NCBI GenBank assembly: GCA_025093555.1 | Contig: JAIWNF010000010.1 | Location: 864,853 to 928,852, forward strand | DNA: 64,000 nucleotides | DNA from: Circinella umbellata | Taxonomy: Eukaryota > Mucoromycota > Mucoromycetes > Mucorales > Lichtheimiaceae | Reading direction: 5' to 3' | Shown here: positions 46,728 through 59,478 of the stretch, piece after piece | Layout of the letters: every line of letters begins with the position of its first letter | Position numbering within the stretch: position 1 is the stretch's first letter | Translations under genes and position numbers: made by a program | The notes under the pieces: model-generated | What the model saw: the letters and a program-made list of their open reading frames with translations, nothing else | Database searches by the model: none | What the model was told of the DNA's origin: nothing

Positions 46728-49700
46728 TGTTGTGATTGTTTAATAACGAATGGAATGGCGTTCAAGAAAAGGGGAAGCTCGGTTGTAACGAGAGAAAGAG
46801 AGAGAGAGAAAGAAAAAAGAGTGTGTTTGGGTAAGGAAAATATAAAAGGTGAAGAAAAAAAGGAATTGGCAATTGGAGTTGATGAATGGTTTTTATATGA
46901 GAAAGGAGGGGGGGGAATGGGAGAAGTGCCATCTTTTTTGTCTTACTGAAAAAAAAAGTTTATTAATAGGCTATGTGTATGTTCTACTGAACAAAATCAA
47001 CCAAGTGACACAGGGCGGATTACATCTTCGGGGTCGGGGAAGTATGAACAAAAAAGTGTAATATCACGTTCTAGTAACCCTAAGTAAAATAAAAGCAGAG
47101 AGTGTTGATTGGGAGGAAGGTTATTATTGTTATATATGTATAAGAAATAAAGAGGAGTGAGAAGGTAGAAACTTATTTTTTTGATACAGTACACTTTATT
47201 GTGTATTTTCTTCTAACCTGTCATTTTATTTATATCATGCATTGGTATTAACAATTGGATCCGTACAACTTTTATGCAAAGCTAAAATGATTTTTAGTCT
47301 ATAAAAAAAACAACATAACATATTTATGTTGAGTGTGTAATCGTGTCGTTTAGCACGTTTAATATAAAACAAATCATTGACCAAGTTGCACAGGAAAAAA
47401 AAAATTGTCGTGGGATACAAGCATGAGCTTAAAAAGTGCCATGAAGCGGAGAACTTTTGGTGTTACAACGAAAAAAATTGGGAAGTTGTTTACGTTGATT
47501 GGCTTAAAATAAAGTAAAATGTTTAAAATAAAATAGAAACAACCTCATGGGCCTTTTCTTTTGGGTAACCTTTCCACTACTTCTTCACCTTCTATTTTGT
47601 TATTTAACTTCTTTGTCTTACCTCGTTCCAAGTTGTTGTCGTCGTTTTTGATAAAGTATTATTATATACTCCAAGTTTTGCTCAATTACATTATGTAATT
47701 TATCGGTCAGCAAACAAGATTTAATCCACCCCTCCCTCCCTCCTGGTCTCCCGTTTATCATATATCATAGGAGAAGAATAGAAACCTAATTATTTGTGTT
47801 TAATGAAAGTATGATGAAGAAGGTCATTTGATTTAATAAATTTGTTACTCATCTAAACAATTAATATGCAGTTTTATATAAAGTACTACCTTAGTAAATC
47901 ATATTCATTTAATTTTTTGGTTATCCCCAAAAAAATAAAATTTGCCATTTTTTACATTCCCATAGAAACAATTACTGTGACGACGACCTCTCTTTCTTCC
48001 ATCCATTTTTTACATTTTAAATTGCTCAAACATAATCAGAATATAACACGTTTTGTATATTATAATAACGAAAAGAAAAGATAAGCATATTCTTTTTTTT
48101 TTCGTTTTCGTTTTCTGATGAATATTTTTCTTTGGAACAAAAGTTAATTCTGTTTCAGCTGATAAAATAATGGTACGATGAATAAATTTATCGTTTCATT
48201 AATCAAAAAAGAGTCTCTCTTTTTTTATTTAATATGCGTTAGTGTTTCGCGTTTTTCGATTGTATAGTTGACTTGTATAATAATTTACTGTGTATAGAAA
48301 TCTATATAGACTTCTGAAGTTTTATTGCAGTCTGTCATATGCAACTAAAAAAAATATTCTCAAGGATAAATGCTCTTATTACCCTTTCAACTTCTTTTTT
48401 CTAGTATTGTGATCCAATTACGGTAGCATCTATTTAATAGTGTACACTACCGTAATGAATATGATGATAAGTATTTTTGGGTCATTTATTTCCGCTGAAA
48501 CTGTACCTTTTTTCTTATCGGAGAACAAATGATAATGCATTATTTGCACACAGAATGAACGGGTCCACGTCCGGATCGAAAGCACGTTGTTTAATTTTTT
48601 TTGAGCTAAACTATAGGTGGATTATAATGCTTTATGGGCCTAATTTTTTTCATTTAAGGAAGAAAATACACTAGCCATATTCCGCATCGTCTCTCTGTCC
48701 ATGCGGAACAACAAAGTGGGGTTTTTTAATATTAAGAATAAATTTCAGACATGAAAGCCCGTAAAGAGCGGACAGTGTGAGTCTTTGATAAATGTATAGC
48801 TATACTTTTTTTTTGTTCCGGCAAAACGTTCTCATGCACCTGCGTCATTCTAATACTATATATTAGTAAGCGTGCCACTTTAATGATCTCATACACTATT
48901 CTGTAAATTGGTACTTATTACGCTATTAGTAAAAGAAGATCGAGTTTTCATTAAAGATCATAAGCATCAGCATCAGTGTTAGTACATATATATAGCCTAC
49001 AATATTGCTCTCTATGGCATGTACACATATGCCGTGGTAAAACATTCACATTCTCCTAGATCCGGGATTCCACCATAGCATCTCAAAAAATAAAAGTAAG
49101 GTTGTAAGTAATTGACATCCTTATGTACCATTATAGTGGTCTTATGATTTTCATTCCCTGCCACGGATTTAATGATACGTACAATGATATCACGCGTTGG
49201 TACAGCTATATCTACATTCTTCTTTAATTGAACAATACAAGGGAGTATAAAAGTTGCTTCCTCCAGATAGAGATATAAATGGATGGAGTAGATCAGTGGT
49301 CTTCTGGAATGTCGTTCAGCAGGTACAGTAGCTATTTTTCTACATATATAAAGCCTGAAGATTTTTGATTTTTATAATAACTAATACATATCTTTGTGCT
49401 CCATTAATTTTGTTACAATAGTCAACGTGATATATATCAGTAGAAAAACCGTTGTAAAAATAATCAACAACGCTCTGTTATAAATATGCGCCGTATTCAC
49501 AGTTTCAATATATAAATTATTATAATATGTTATATATGATGTTTGATCATGATAAAGAAAATAAATATAAACATTAACGCCTGTTGGTAATTCCCGAGTC
49601 TACTACGTAAATGTAAGTATAACAATAAAAAAAAGAATAAATAAACTACAACTTCCATTGCAAAGAAGCAATCAAAATGAGATTACTTTTATCTAGTATA

Positions 49701-50134
49701 AAACAAAAGATAACAGCAGTACATAACAATGAAAGTTATACTGTACAGTTATACTCTATACTAATTACGGTGCTATTAATTAATATTATCATAACACTAA
49801 AGTAAACTCCCATCTAAGTCCGTTATATTTCTTTCCTTAATGTTTTGCTCCTATTATTGAAAGTATCAAATAATTAATGCTCATTTTAAAAAAGTTAACG
49901 TAATCTGGTGGCAGAAGATGATGATGATATGAAACAAAAGAAAATAGCTCTTTTGTTTATGGTGAAAGACATTTTTGCATAACTCTTATTACATTACGCA
50001 TACAGACCAATTTTTGTCTTCAATAGCGCAGTCTCTTCTAATTAAGAGAGTTCTATGGATTTCAGAACAGTGGATTCCTGGCTTTTTTTTACATAGAAAA
50101 TAATAAAGAAATAATACATAATGGTAAATTTTAT
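46728..50134. other. Gene-poor AT-rich intergenic region
   Basis: The 46728-47000 part should include the promoter of the KRE9-type gene. Frames at 46755-47061 and 48477-48674 are short and lack domains. An inverted pair ATTACGGTAG...CTACCGTAAT spaced by about 20 bp lies at 48418-48455. No RNA gene recognised. Confidence 0.45.
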
Positions 50135-52620
50135 TTATACTATTGCAAAAGGTTTTGAATCCATCCTGAACTTAATAATAAGTGCAATTAATGTACATAT
50201 TGAGTATCCTATTCCAGCAACAACTTTGCAATAGAAATAAGGCTCTTTATCGCTTTGAAGTGTTTCTAGATACGTTGCTAAATAAGGACCGAGTATGCTG
50301 AAAATAGTCGCTAACGCTCGTAGCCCCAACGCTTTTTTTTATTTTATTTTTTAAAAAATAATAATAATCAATGTTGTTGTAGTCATATAATAAAGTTATA
50401 GAATTGTAATGATTCTATGGTAAGTACTGTATCATTTCGTTCTCTTCTTTTCTCTGCTCTATCTTCACAAGATATAATCTCTTATCTTTCTTACCTTCGG
50501 GATATCTCTTGATACCAACTATTTTAATCAAAACAGATGTTGCTGTTGTAAAAAAAGTTTATTTCATAGTTATAATTCATCTTTGCTTTTCAACATATTC
50601 TTTTTTTATTTTTTTACTTTTATCTTTTTACCGTAAAATCTCAATCAATATATAAATAAATAAGACAATGGGTACTTACATACTACGTAATAGGAAGGAC
50701 TAGTTAAACTACAAATTATACTAAAGAGCAATATACCGGCAAAGCTATGCGTAAAGATCCAAATTAAAAATATAGTTAAACTTCCAATTGTAGTGCAGAT
50801 AATAAATATATTAAGATTTCCAAACTTGTCAGCGATTACTCTATATAAGCAATAAAATAATGGCATATTTTGTATAAATAAATTGAGGGGAACAAGAGTA
50901 GTATTCTTTGTTATATTTTGTGTTCTATGTATATGGTAAAAATGCATACTTGCCCAATAGTAATGGCACCCACTATACCCACGAAACCTCCAATTGTGAC
51001 AATAAGAGCTCCTTGTGCACTTGAGAGGCCGATCGCTGTAGCAGTGGCTATCATTATGATTTATAAAGAAAAGCCGCTGATTAATACAATGTACATTATA
51101 AAAATAAAACAAGACGGTTTATTTATTACAAACTCACAAGGAAGTAATATGACTGTTATACATATGACACATAAATATATCGGACAAAGAATAAGCCATA
51201 GCACCAAATTCAAATTTTTCAATAAGCTAAATCCAAATATTTCATTAACTCTTTGCTGTTTTTTTGTAACACCCTCTTGACCTTTTGACATTGATTTGCG
51301 CTCTGTAATGAGTGAGGATCCAATAACCATACATGAGAAAATTATTACTGCAAGTATACGATATGTCCTATATATAAGTGTGAACAATATTTTACAAATT
51401 AAATAATGGCAACGGATATATTTTTTAACCTTTCTTGCTAATTAACAAGATGAGAACGCTGTAAACCAATAATAACTTTACCACACAGATCCTAGGCTGG
51501 TATTCACTTGGTTTATAATAGGTGGAAGAATAATTTTTCCTATGGCAAGTGAACTCGCAAATATTCCATTTGCTGTACTTAACTTTTTTTTAAAGAATTG
51601 AGGTAATATCCTATATCCAACCTATTTATTTAAGAGAAATGTAACACCTCGTTTGTTATCCCACTATGTTTCTATTACACAGCGTGAGCATCATTTAATT
51701 AATTATTTCTAACACGTAAAATTTTTTCTTATTTACAAGAGTCAACAAAGCAGCTCCAGTACCACAACATAGACCGAACGAAAAATAAAGCTGCCAGATC
51801 TATGAAAAATGAGGAGCATACGTATAATTTTATAGAAAACAAAGTTCCCTACTTATTAATTTATTTTTATAAGATTATACAATTCCATATAAAGAAACTT
51901 ACCATATTTATTATTGAAGATAATAACAAACCGCCTGTCATTAAAGTTATGCCAAGCACGATCGTCAGTCTGAACCCAATAACTGAATATAAGAGATTGC
52001 CGAAAAATATGCAAAAGCGAAAAAATACTTCGAAAAAAACGCCGACAAAAGTTAGACGCATGACAAGATTTTTTTCTTGAAATGTCTTGTCTCTAAGATA
52101 ATAATCCTGCATCACCCCTGTCATATAGCATTGAGTTATGTAGAAAAACCAAGAGTTTATATCGTTTTCTTTGTACTTCAAAAGAAAGATATTTCATTCA
52201 ATAGTTACCCCTGATATTGACCGCAGTGTGGAATAGGAGCCGGACGATGATAATAAAAAAGTTATAATAGTTTTAAGCTTAGTCCTAAAGGTTATTGTCA
52301 AAGAAGATATTAAGAAAATTACATCATAATGATTGTCAAACTTGCCATGAAATATATAAACCATTGAGAGCTGTTAATATAACAAGACCAAGTAAAACTA
52401 TCCATGCTCTTTTTCCATCATATGGAGGGGAAGGTGGAGGTAGATCACATTCCCCGTAATTGCCTGTTTGAGTATTACTTTCTTCTTGATCTTCGTTATG
52501 AGTTACCTGACCTTGCTTCTTATCGCTGACCGACTTTTGATCATATCGTTGTCGAGTGGATGAGTTTAGGTGTTCCTCCCTCTTTCCATTTTGAGTTGCC
52601 ATATAATTTCCGCTTTTCAT
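50135..52620 (-). CDS. Monocarboxylate-type MFS transporter
   Basis: Nine exons (52342-52620, 51903-52106, 51737-51799, 51482-51621, 51138-51367, 50954-51047, 50680-50840, 50495-50542, 50135-50331) total 472 codons with stop. A hydrophilic N terminus ends in PPPSPPYDGKRAWIVLLGLVIL, the fungal MCT/MCH start, followed by alternating hydrophobic helices. Family landmarks include ANGIFASSLAIGKIILPPII, TAIGLSSAQGALIVTIGGF and IADKFGNLNIF. It probably moves a monocarboxylate or related small organic acid across a membrane. The intron after 50954 only works as GC-AG (donor GCAAGT), since a GT donor would bring a stop. At the first junction a few residues usual before QDYYL are missing, so that splice is the weakest point. 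It lies next to the adenylating enzyme gene on the same strand. Confidence 0.82.
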
Positions 52621-52927
52621 TTTTTTTAATATATTTTGATTGATATACAATTAAAAAGATTTTATGAATGAGAATAATAAAAACGAAAAACAAAATAAAC
52701 AAATTCTTTGGCGTCGCTTCTATAAACTTGAAACACCTCCTATTGTTACCTTTTGTCATTTTAGTACTAGTGTTATTTCACATTATGTTTTTGGTGAAAT
52801 AAATAAATAATAGAAAACTTGTTTAGAAATATTTTTATTACGAAAAAGACTATTTTTTTTTTAGTTTGGTAAATAGAGAAAGCAATGTGATATTAAAAGA
52901 AGGCTACTCTTCTTTTTAAAAAAAATT

Positions 52928-55215
52928 CTAACACCACGTCGGTTGATAGTTCATATTGACGGAGAGTTCTTCAATGATACATTCGTTATCGTACTCATTA
53001 TATAATTGTTCGATCTCATTGTTAAAAGTAGAGTTCACCTCTTTACGGAAAACCGATCCTTTATCTGTTAGTGGTAATTGTACGTCTCGTGGTAGTATGT
53101 ACACCATATCAGGTACTAAAATAACACTGTGGTTTGGAACACACTTATTCACTCGTTCTACTGCTTTATATACTATTACAATTGTGTACAGGTTACCATT
53201 TCAATATTTGTGGCATGTATATTTGAAGCTGTACTTTTATTTGTTTATTATTTACCTTTAGTAACCATGTCAGCTGGATAATGTTGTTTAATAGTTTTGT
53301 TATACTTTAGTTCGACTAATAGAGCCGGGCACTTTTTATTCTCACCCACTATAATGCAATTTTGGATGATATCTTCGTTGCAAATCTCCGATTCCATAAG
53401 TGTAGAATAAACTCGCTTTCCGTTTTCGCTGTACGGTTATAATACATATTATTAGTGATATAATGCACATTATGGACATGGGAACACGGAATTTAGTATG
53501 AAACATAGTATTATTACAATAGCAAATTTATATTGTAAGATATTTACATTGTAAACGTATCATTGATTCGTCCGATCAAAGTCCAACTTCTGTGTTCATT
53601 CCGTTGTTCATGATCACCATCATGATTCCTGGTAAACAAATCTTTTGTTTCAAAATCCCCGTTAGGTCGGTTACCAACATCATTAGCAAGCCCGGGATAA
53701 TTGCTCCGAATTACAAGATGATATATATCTTGATCAAATGGCTCGAAATAAAGATAAGGCAGAGATAGACGAGAGAACTTGAAGGTGTGATTTCCAGGTA
53801 GCTTATTTTCGAAGCTTGTACATAGAGAACCAAATTCTTTCAAGAAACAAGAAAAAAACCAGTAAATATAATTATTTAGTGCACACCTTTTTCATTATAT
53901 ATATATATATATATATATATACCACAATATTAAAGGGGTATTTTCTAATTTACCTGAAGCTCCGTATCCAGATCTCAAATTTATTCCTTGTAATTTTAAA
54001 TACTTTTCAGTAGATATTCGAACTGGTGCGCCACCAGTTATACATACCTTGAATCCTCGTAATATGTTTACCATGCTTTTTTTCTCTTCATTGGAAGCAT
54101 TCTCTTGTAAACAGGCAGCAATCGATTCCAATATATTCGGTGTCATATACGTCCAGGGCGGGTTGTATGCTTTAGCCGCCTCCAAAATTTCATGCACCCC
54201 AATTGGTGGATTATGATGGAATACCAATGTACTTGCCCCAAGTAGCATACTCCATAGTAAGAAGTCTATAAAAATTATGTTATTGTCAAAAACAAAGATA
54301 GACCTCCCATAGTTCAGAAAAGTACAAATCGCTTCTTTTCAAAGAAAAAAACTACATACAAAAAGTACTCATGCGTTCCGCAGGTGAGGCTAATAGCCAA
54401 GTGTCGCTGGACTTCATAAACATACTTTCGCGCTGCTCTTCAAATGCAAGAAAAGGATCAAGTTGATCATCATGTTTTATTGACAACTCCGTTAAACTGA
54501 ACAAAAATGCTCTATGACTGTACGGAATCGCTTTGGGTAATCCTGTAGAGCTACCACCAGTAACCAGAAAGATAGCTGTTGCACTGGATGGGCGTTGTTG
54601 TGTTTTTGTTATTCTGGACGATGTTACAGCAATTTTGTCTGCACTTCCCACTGCTCCTGTTGTTGTTGTTGTTGCTAATGTAGCCAGTGTAATAAGCTCT
54701 TCCATATCATAGTCTTTCCAAACCTTTACTGGAATATCAGCATTATCTACAGTCATAACGTCAGCCGAATTTAGCGTCGTTTTGAAATACAATTCTGAAG
54801 CAATAATAAAACTGATATCACATTGTTCAAGTAAATGATGAGTAGCTTTTACATCACACCACACGGATATCGGAAGGTAAGAAAAACCCAGTTTCATTAT
54901 AGTAAAAAATAAAAGTATGGATTGTATTGTTGATTCATGACCAAGAGATGCAATACAACGTGGTTGTTTCTGGAGGATGTCGCATGTTTTATTATTCTTT
55001 ATCATTTCTGGTGGTGGTAAAATAACTGAACGCCACACATTCGAAAGATATGTTGTAATATTATCTACTTGTTCATAAGTTAATGTTTTGAATTCAAGTG
55101 AGTTTGGTAATTGATAATGGATAAAAGGTTTGTTTTTATGACATGTAGCGGCTATTCGAAAAGCGTGTATAATCGAATCATAGTCTGTGTAAGTGGGAAG
55201 GCTGGAGTTGATCAT
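52928..55215 (-). CDS. Stand-alone adenylating enzyme (ANL superfamily, NRPS-like A domain)
   Basis: Five exons (54360-55215, 53954-54265, 53548-53836, 53256-53428, 52928-53163) join to 621 aa. Core motifs in order: FLVTGGSSTGLPKAIPYSH (nucleotide-binding loop, normally TSGSTGxPK), CITGGAPV, SGYGASGEFG (normally YGxTE), DLFTRNHDG...WTLIGRINDTF (hinge region) and LPLTDKGSVFRKEV with the catalytic C-terminal Lys. The enzyme class activates a carboxylic acid as acyl-AMP. The style matches the A domain of fungal NRPS-like carboxylic-acid reductases, but the carrier and reductase domains are missing; the protein ends about 35 residues after the Lys motif. It is either a true single-domain ligase or a truncated NRPS-like gene. 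Substrate unknown. The adjacent MFS transporter could move its substrate or product. Confidence 0.85.
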
Positions 55216-55392
55216 TATAAAATAATTAAAGAACTGGATACTACGATGAGAAATACAAAAGAAGATTGATTCAATGTAATCAGCCCAAGTAGTTTAAAAA
55301 ATGTTCAAATAAATAAACAACAAAGAAAGGTTCCATCACTGTGAAACTATCTCATGTCTTGATTTGTAACTTGGCGTGACACAGATCTTTAT

Positions 55393-55854
55393 TTGGACAA
55401 TGGTGGGATTTTAACTCAACGTGCGACGAAGATTATATGTTCTTTACTGGTTATTTTTCTCGTTATGGGACCTGAGAATTGCCACAGACACCCATATTTT
55501 GGCCTTACAGAACTTCTTATTGACGCAACTGGCGCTCTTCACTCACGTGATGTTCTTCCACATCAAATGAAATCAATTTATCAGGATATCATTGCTTCTG
55601 GCGATGACTTCTTTGAAGTTCAATTAATCATTGATCATAACGGAACACTAGGTAACTATGAATATCTTGTCAGATGGAAAGGTTTCGGTCCTGATGATGA
55701 TACTTGGGAACCCATTGAACACTTCAATGACCTTACACAAATTGAAAGATATTGGGAACGTCGGAATCAAGAAGAGATTTCAAACAAAAATTTGAAACAT
55801 GTATCATTACCGCGTCGATCATCGCGCCTCAATAATAAACGCAGACGCACTTAA
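55393..55854 (+). pseudogene. Ty3/gypsy polyprotein C-terminal relic with chromodomain
   Basis: A frame of 153 codons. Residues 30-70 (FGLTELLIDATGALHSRDVLPHQMKSI) match the very end of chromovirus integrases, before the chromodomain. Residues 73-121 are a well-preserved chromodomain (FEVQLIIDHNGTLGNYEYLVRWKGFGPDDDTWEPIEHF), then a basic tail. In intact elements this follows protease, reverse transcriptase, RNase H and integrase; none of these is upstream here, where the adenylating enzyme promoter lies. It is therefore a 5'-truncated element of fungal chromovirus type rather than a host HP1-like gene. Confidence 0.82.
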
Positions 55855-55983
55855 ATATGTCTTTCTCCAAAACTTATTTTTCCCAACCATCGACCCATGG
55901 GTTTTTTAACCGGAGTGTTATCGACATATACTTTTCTCAAAGACAAGTGTTCGCATCTATCTTATTAAACGGCTGTTTCAACC

Positions 55984-55996
55984 TGGTGGGGGGGGT
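55984..55996 (+). other. Polypurine tract-like site after the chromodomain relic
   Basis: TGGTGGGGGGGG followed by TAATATTGTATC resembles the plus-strand primer site directly before the 3' LTR of fungal chromoviruses. If so, an LTR relic should extend from about 55998 towards 56340. Confidence 0.45.
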
Positions 55997-56439
55997 AATA
56001 TTGTATCAAACACATATTACTCATAAAGATAGTTATTCGGTATTTTATGCTTTGCTGACATTTCGTGTATTTTCCTATTTGGACCATGATTTGTAAGGCA
56101 CAGAAGTCCGTCTTCTATAATGATAACAGATTTCAGCTGCATATCATAGATATATCATATCGTCAACCGCACAAAGTCTAATCTTAATATCACTAATCTT
56201 ATACGTATTCATAATTCACATGGCCATGACAAATATAAATCTTCGTATACACATATACACGTATCAATTTATCCCACCGATAATAAGACTCATATAAATA
56301 GAGATAATATTTTATTTTAATAAACTTCAGTTCAGTTATTGTTCTTTTAGGTCTCGTTGACTTTTTAATGTCTCTTTTATTTTATTAAATTCTATTGATA
56401 TAACAATCACTGTATTTCTTGGAATAGGATCTTAAGAAA

Positions 56440-57060
56440 AATAACATATGAGAAGAATTACAGCCATTGATAGAAGAATATCAGAATGTTTTTCGGGATG
56501 AATTACCAGGCGTACCACCAGATCGAGGTTTTAGACATATAATTGGTACTGCAGATGACAATTTTGTGTTTCGGCCACCACATAAAATACCATCATTGGA
56601 ACTTGGCGAATCACTACGACAATTAAATGAATTAAATGAATTACTTGAATTGGGTTTGGAGATTCCAAGTGTATTACCATAGGGAAATCTTGTATTATTT
56701 GTTAAGAAGATGGGTTGTACAACGCGGATGTGTGTGGATTATCAAGCAAAAAATAAAAAGGCAGTTCGGATTAATTTACCTTCATCAATAATCGATAAGT
56801 GTTCGGAACGTTTTTAAGGAGCTAAATATTTTCCAAGTTTGAATCTTAAGAGCGGCTATCATGGAATAAAAAATCGTGAATTGATTATATCCAAGAGAGA
56901 ATTTATAATTAGATCTTATGTATTAATATATTTAACTGAACGAGGTCTGCTAACCATTTTTTCTTGTTCATTGATAAGTCTCTGTATGTCTGTGAAGTTG
57001 TTTACTAATAGACTTAATGAAAAACAAAAATATAACTACTCATCTATAATGTTAATAGTA
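56440..57060 (+). pseudogene. Ty3/gypsy reverse transcriptase relic
   Basis: From about 56450 the frame reads FRDELPGVPPDRGFRHIIG, the classical start of gypsy-type reverse transcriptase, then LRQLNELNELLELGLEIPS, a stop at 56680-56682, VLFVKKMGCTTRMCVDYQAKNKK, another stop at 56816-56818, and FPSLNLKSGYHGIKN, where the family has FSKLDLRSGYHQI. After that the similarity fades before the catalytic YxDD. It lies downstream of the chromodomain relic in the same orientation, the reverse of the order in an intact element, so it comes from a second copy. Confidence 0.85.
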
Positions 57061-57064
57061 TATA

Positions 57065-57902
57065 CAGAGGGTCCCCGTTAATTTCATAGGGCCATTTCCC
57101 AATTTTTTTGTGAAAATAAAGGGGTGTGAAAATTAACGGATACTATGAAATTTATTTCCAAGGATGTGCATATATTGAATACTTCAGCTCACTACTGTAT
57201 ATCTTTTATTGTATCAAAATACGTGTTAATTAATAAATTATTTTTATACGATTGTTCTTGATGCATTTTTGTAACTATTTCTTTTTTTTATTTGAGCACG
57301 TCTATAACACTTTTTTTTCTTTTGAAAACAGCTATATATAGTGCAGAGATAATTTAGTTTTTATATTATTACATTTTTTCATCTTTTTCTTTTCATCTTT
57401 TTATATTTTTGCTTTATATATACCAAAACAAAATAACAGTAACCGAATCTAACGTTGGCTTGACAGCTGAACAGTATAGTATTCTGATTGAGAAAAAAAA
57501 ACTTAACCCACGAACCATGACAAACCGATCGCTAGCATGATGGGCTAAAAATGAATTCAATCTGTTTAAGGCACCTGATATTAGTGCTATATGCAAAGAC
57601 TTGAAACGAGAAAAACAAGAAGAGAATAAACATTGAATAGCTCTTCAGAAAAAACATGCAAATGGCTTAATAAAAAACGTAACCCATCCTGTATACTAAT
57701 TTAATTACAATCCTTATATTTATCACATAATTTTTGTTTGGATTTAACACACCCGTTAAGGATTCAACGCCGCTAAGTGCTGTGAAAGTGAAATTAAGGG
57801 GGATGTGAAAATTTCCTTATGTTAGTTTTACCTTTCCTTCATTTTTTGTGAAGTTATTGGGGTGTGAAAATTAACGGATATGAAATTAACGGGGATCCTC
57901 TG
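57065..57902 (+). mobile_element. Pogo/Tigger-like element, 838-bp deletion derivative
   Basis: Inverted ends CAGAGGGTCCCCGTTAATTT and its counterpart (CAGAGGATCCCC... on the other strand) match over 24 bp with one difference and are flanked by TA on both sides, the target duplication of Tc1/mariner/pogo elements. A 22-bp subterminal direct repeat (GGGGTGTGAAAATTAACGGA) occurs at about 57120 and 57860. Only the N-terminal DNA-binding part of a transposase remains inside. Confidence 0.85.
57430..57636 (+). pseudogene. CENP-B/Tigger-type HTH fragment of the pogo transposase
   Basis: The frame reads LTAEQYSILIEKKKLNPRTM, then RSLA, a TGA at 57538-57540, WAKNEFNLFKAPDISAICK, and ends TGA after about 68 codons. 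This is the two-helix-turn-helix pattern of CENP-B/Tigger transposases (LT..QK..L......NP....DLA.WA...F.L...P..STIS). The catalytic DDE domain is gone. Confidence 0.75.
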
Positions 57903-59247
57903 TATACATGTAAAATAAAAGAGAATATAGGACTACATAGTTTTTTTTGCCCAGTACGTATCGAGTAAATTTTGTTGCTATGGATAAATTGTATGCAAAA
58001 AAAAATAAGGTTTAATAATAATTAATGTCAAAGAAAAAAAAAAGTAGGTTGCACTGCATCGAATATTGAGCCAAGATTATAGAGTATTTTAAATCGTGCA
58101 CCACATTTGTTTCAATGAAATAATTGCATGGGATGGTCTTCCATCTTCCCAACAAAGATGACAAGAGAATTTTATTCTTGGCGCCCCAGTACCCAGCAAA
58201 ATTACTCCCAACAAAAATAAGCTGAAAGTCCTCTCTTTTTTTTTCCCTTCAATCTCCCAGCAACATTCTCCCGACTGAAATGATTTTCTGGGATTGCTGC
58301 TGAGAAGTTTTGAATTATGATGTTTGCTTCTGCTCTAGTAATATTCATACTCAACTATTTTGTTAATAATGACAGGCCCACAGAATTACCCAGACATTCG
58401 GAAAAAAATAATAATAAATAAGGTTTAGAGTAACGGAACAGTTCCGTTTATCTACAGAGAAAAAAAAAAACTGAAATAGTAGAGAAATATAATTAATGAC
58501 TAAGTAAAGAAGGTCAAGGAAGTAATCTTCTTAAAGAAAGCACAAAAATAATTGGTTTATGCAAATGCAAGTTGAGAATTTCTGTAGCTTAATAAATCAT
58601 TGGCTGAAATAAGAATAAACTCAGAGCCACCATCCTCCATTTGATATAAGTTAACAAATACCGTATAACACTTCTTTACAAGAAAATTATAGTTTCTTTG
58701 GAAAAAATAGGTTGTTACACCAATATGACACGAGTTTTAATGCGACAAGAAAGGTAATTTGTTTCCGTGGTTACGTTTTTTTGAATTCATTTGTAAATTA
58801 GTTAAAAAAATCCACTTGTAAAATTAATAGATCTTATAATAATACCTTGTAAAACAAACTTCATACACGCAATGTCCAATATCGTAACAAGGTCTTTTGA
58901 CAGTGTAATATCATTTGCATTCACGTGTCTGTTGTTTTTGACCCTATATGGAAATTATCGTAGAACAATAAAGAGTTGCTGAGTAGAGGACCAAGTTGAG
59001 AAACTTCTGTTCAGTCACTGTTTTTGTGTAACTAGATCAGAAATTTTCCCCCTTTCGACTAGTAATCAGGATTTATAAGTTTCTATGAGATGGAAGGAAG
59101 GTGAAAGAAGTTGTTTAAAAAAAATTATATAAACAACCAACTTTCACAACAAAAAGATTTTTTTTCTTTACTTCTTTACAGTCTTTTATATTCATCTTTT
59201 TGTCTCAAAACAACGAAAGCTATACCTTTTCAATTCAATTTTAAAAA
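57903..59247. other. Intergenic DNA after the pogo element; promoter of the 76-aa gene at the end
   Basis: No gene found between 57903 and about 59100. The last 100 bases, with CTTTACTTCTTTACAGTC and AACAACGAAAGCTATACC, may be the leader of the small gene; the CTTTACAG could also be a splice acceptor in its 5' UTR. Confidence 0.4.
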
Positions 59248-59478
59248 ATGTTTTCATTCACACGATCCAACAAGAAAGTTAAGAGTGAGATTAACTCTTC
59301 ATCAAAGAAAACAACTAAGCGTGAACAAAATAAAATTAGACCTATTGCGTCTTCTAACTTTCTCAATAATCCGATGAGAAATAGTAATGTTCCTGATGTT
59401 TTGGGTCAATTTATTGATCCAATGGGTGGTCGAGCAACTTATACTCAAGGCATTGATCCAACTAATACGGGTGCTTAA
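59248..59478 (+). CDS. Small basic protein of 76 aa, unknown
   Basis: The intronless frame starts at an ATG preceded by TTTTAAAAA, a good context. The N-terminal half is very basic (RSNKKVKSEINSSSKKTTKR), the second half neutral with Asn/Pro and the conserved-looking end VLGQFIDPMGGRATYTQGIDP. Sequence complexity and codon usage are like the host genes, and T-rich DNA with ACTCTTATTATGCC follows as in a 3' UTR. No domain recognised. It may bind nucleic acid or another acidic partner through its basic half, but this is only from charge. Confidence 0.55.
   Translation: MFSFTRSNKKVKSEINSSSKKTTKREQNKIRPIASSNFLNNPMRNSNVPDVLGQFIDPMGGRATYTQGIDPTNTGA

Noticed and set aside
55393..55854. Reading the chromodomain frame as a host HP1-like heterochromatin gene
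   Set aside because: The residues before the chromodomain match the end of gypsy integrases, and a polypurine-like site and a reverse transcriptase relic follow.
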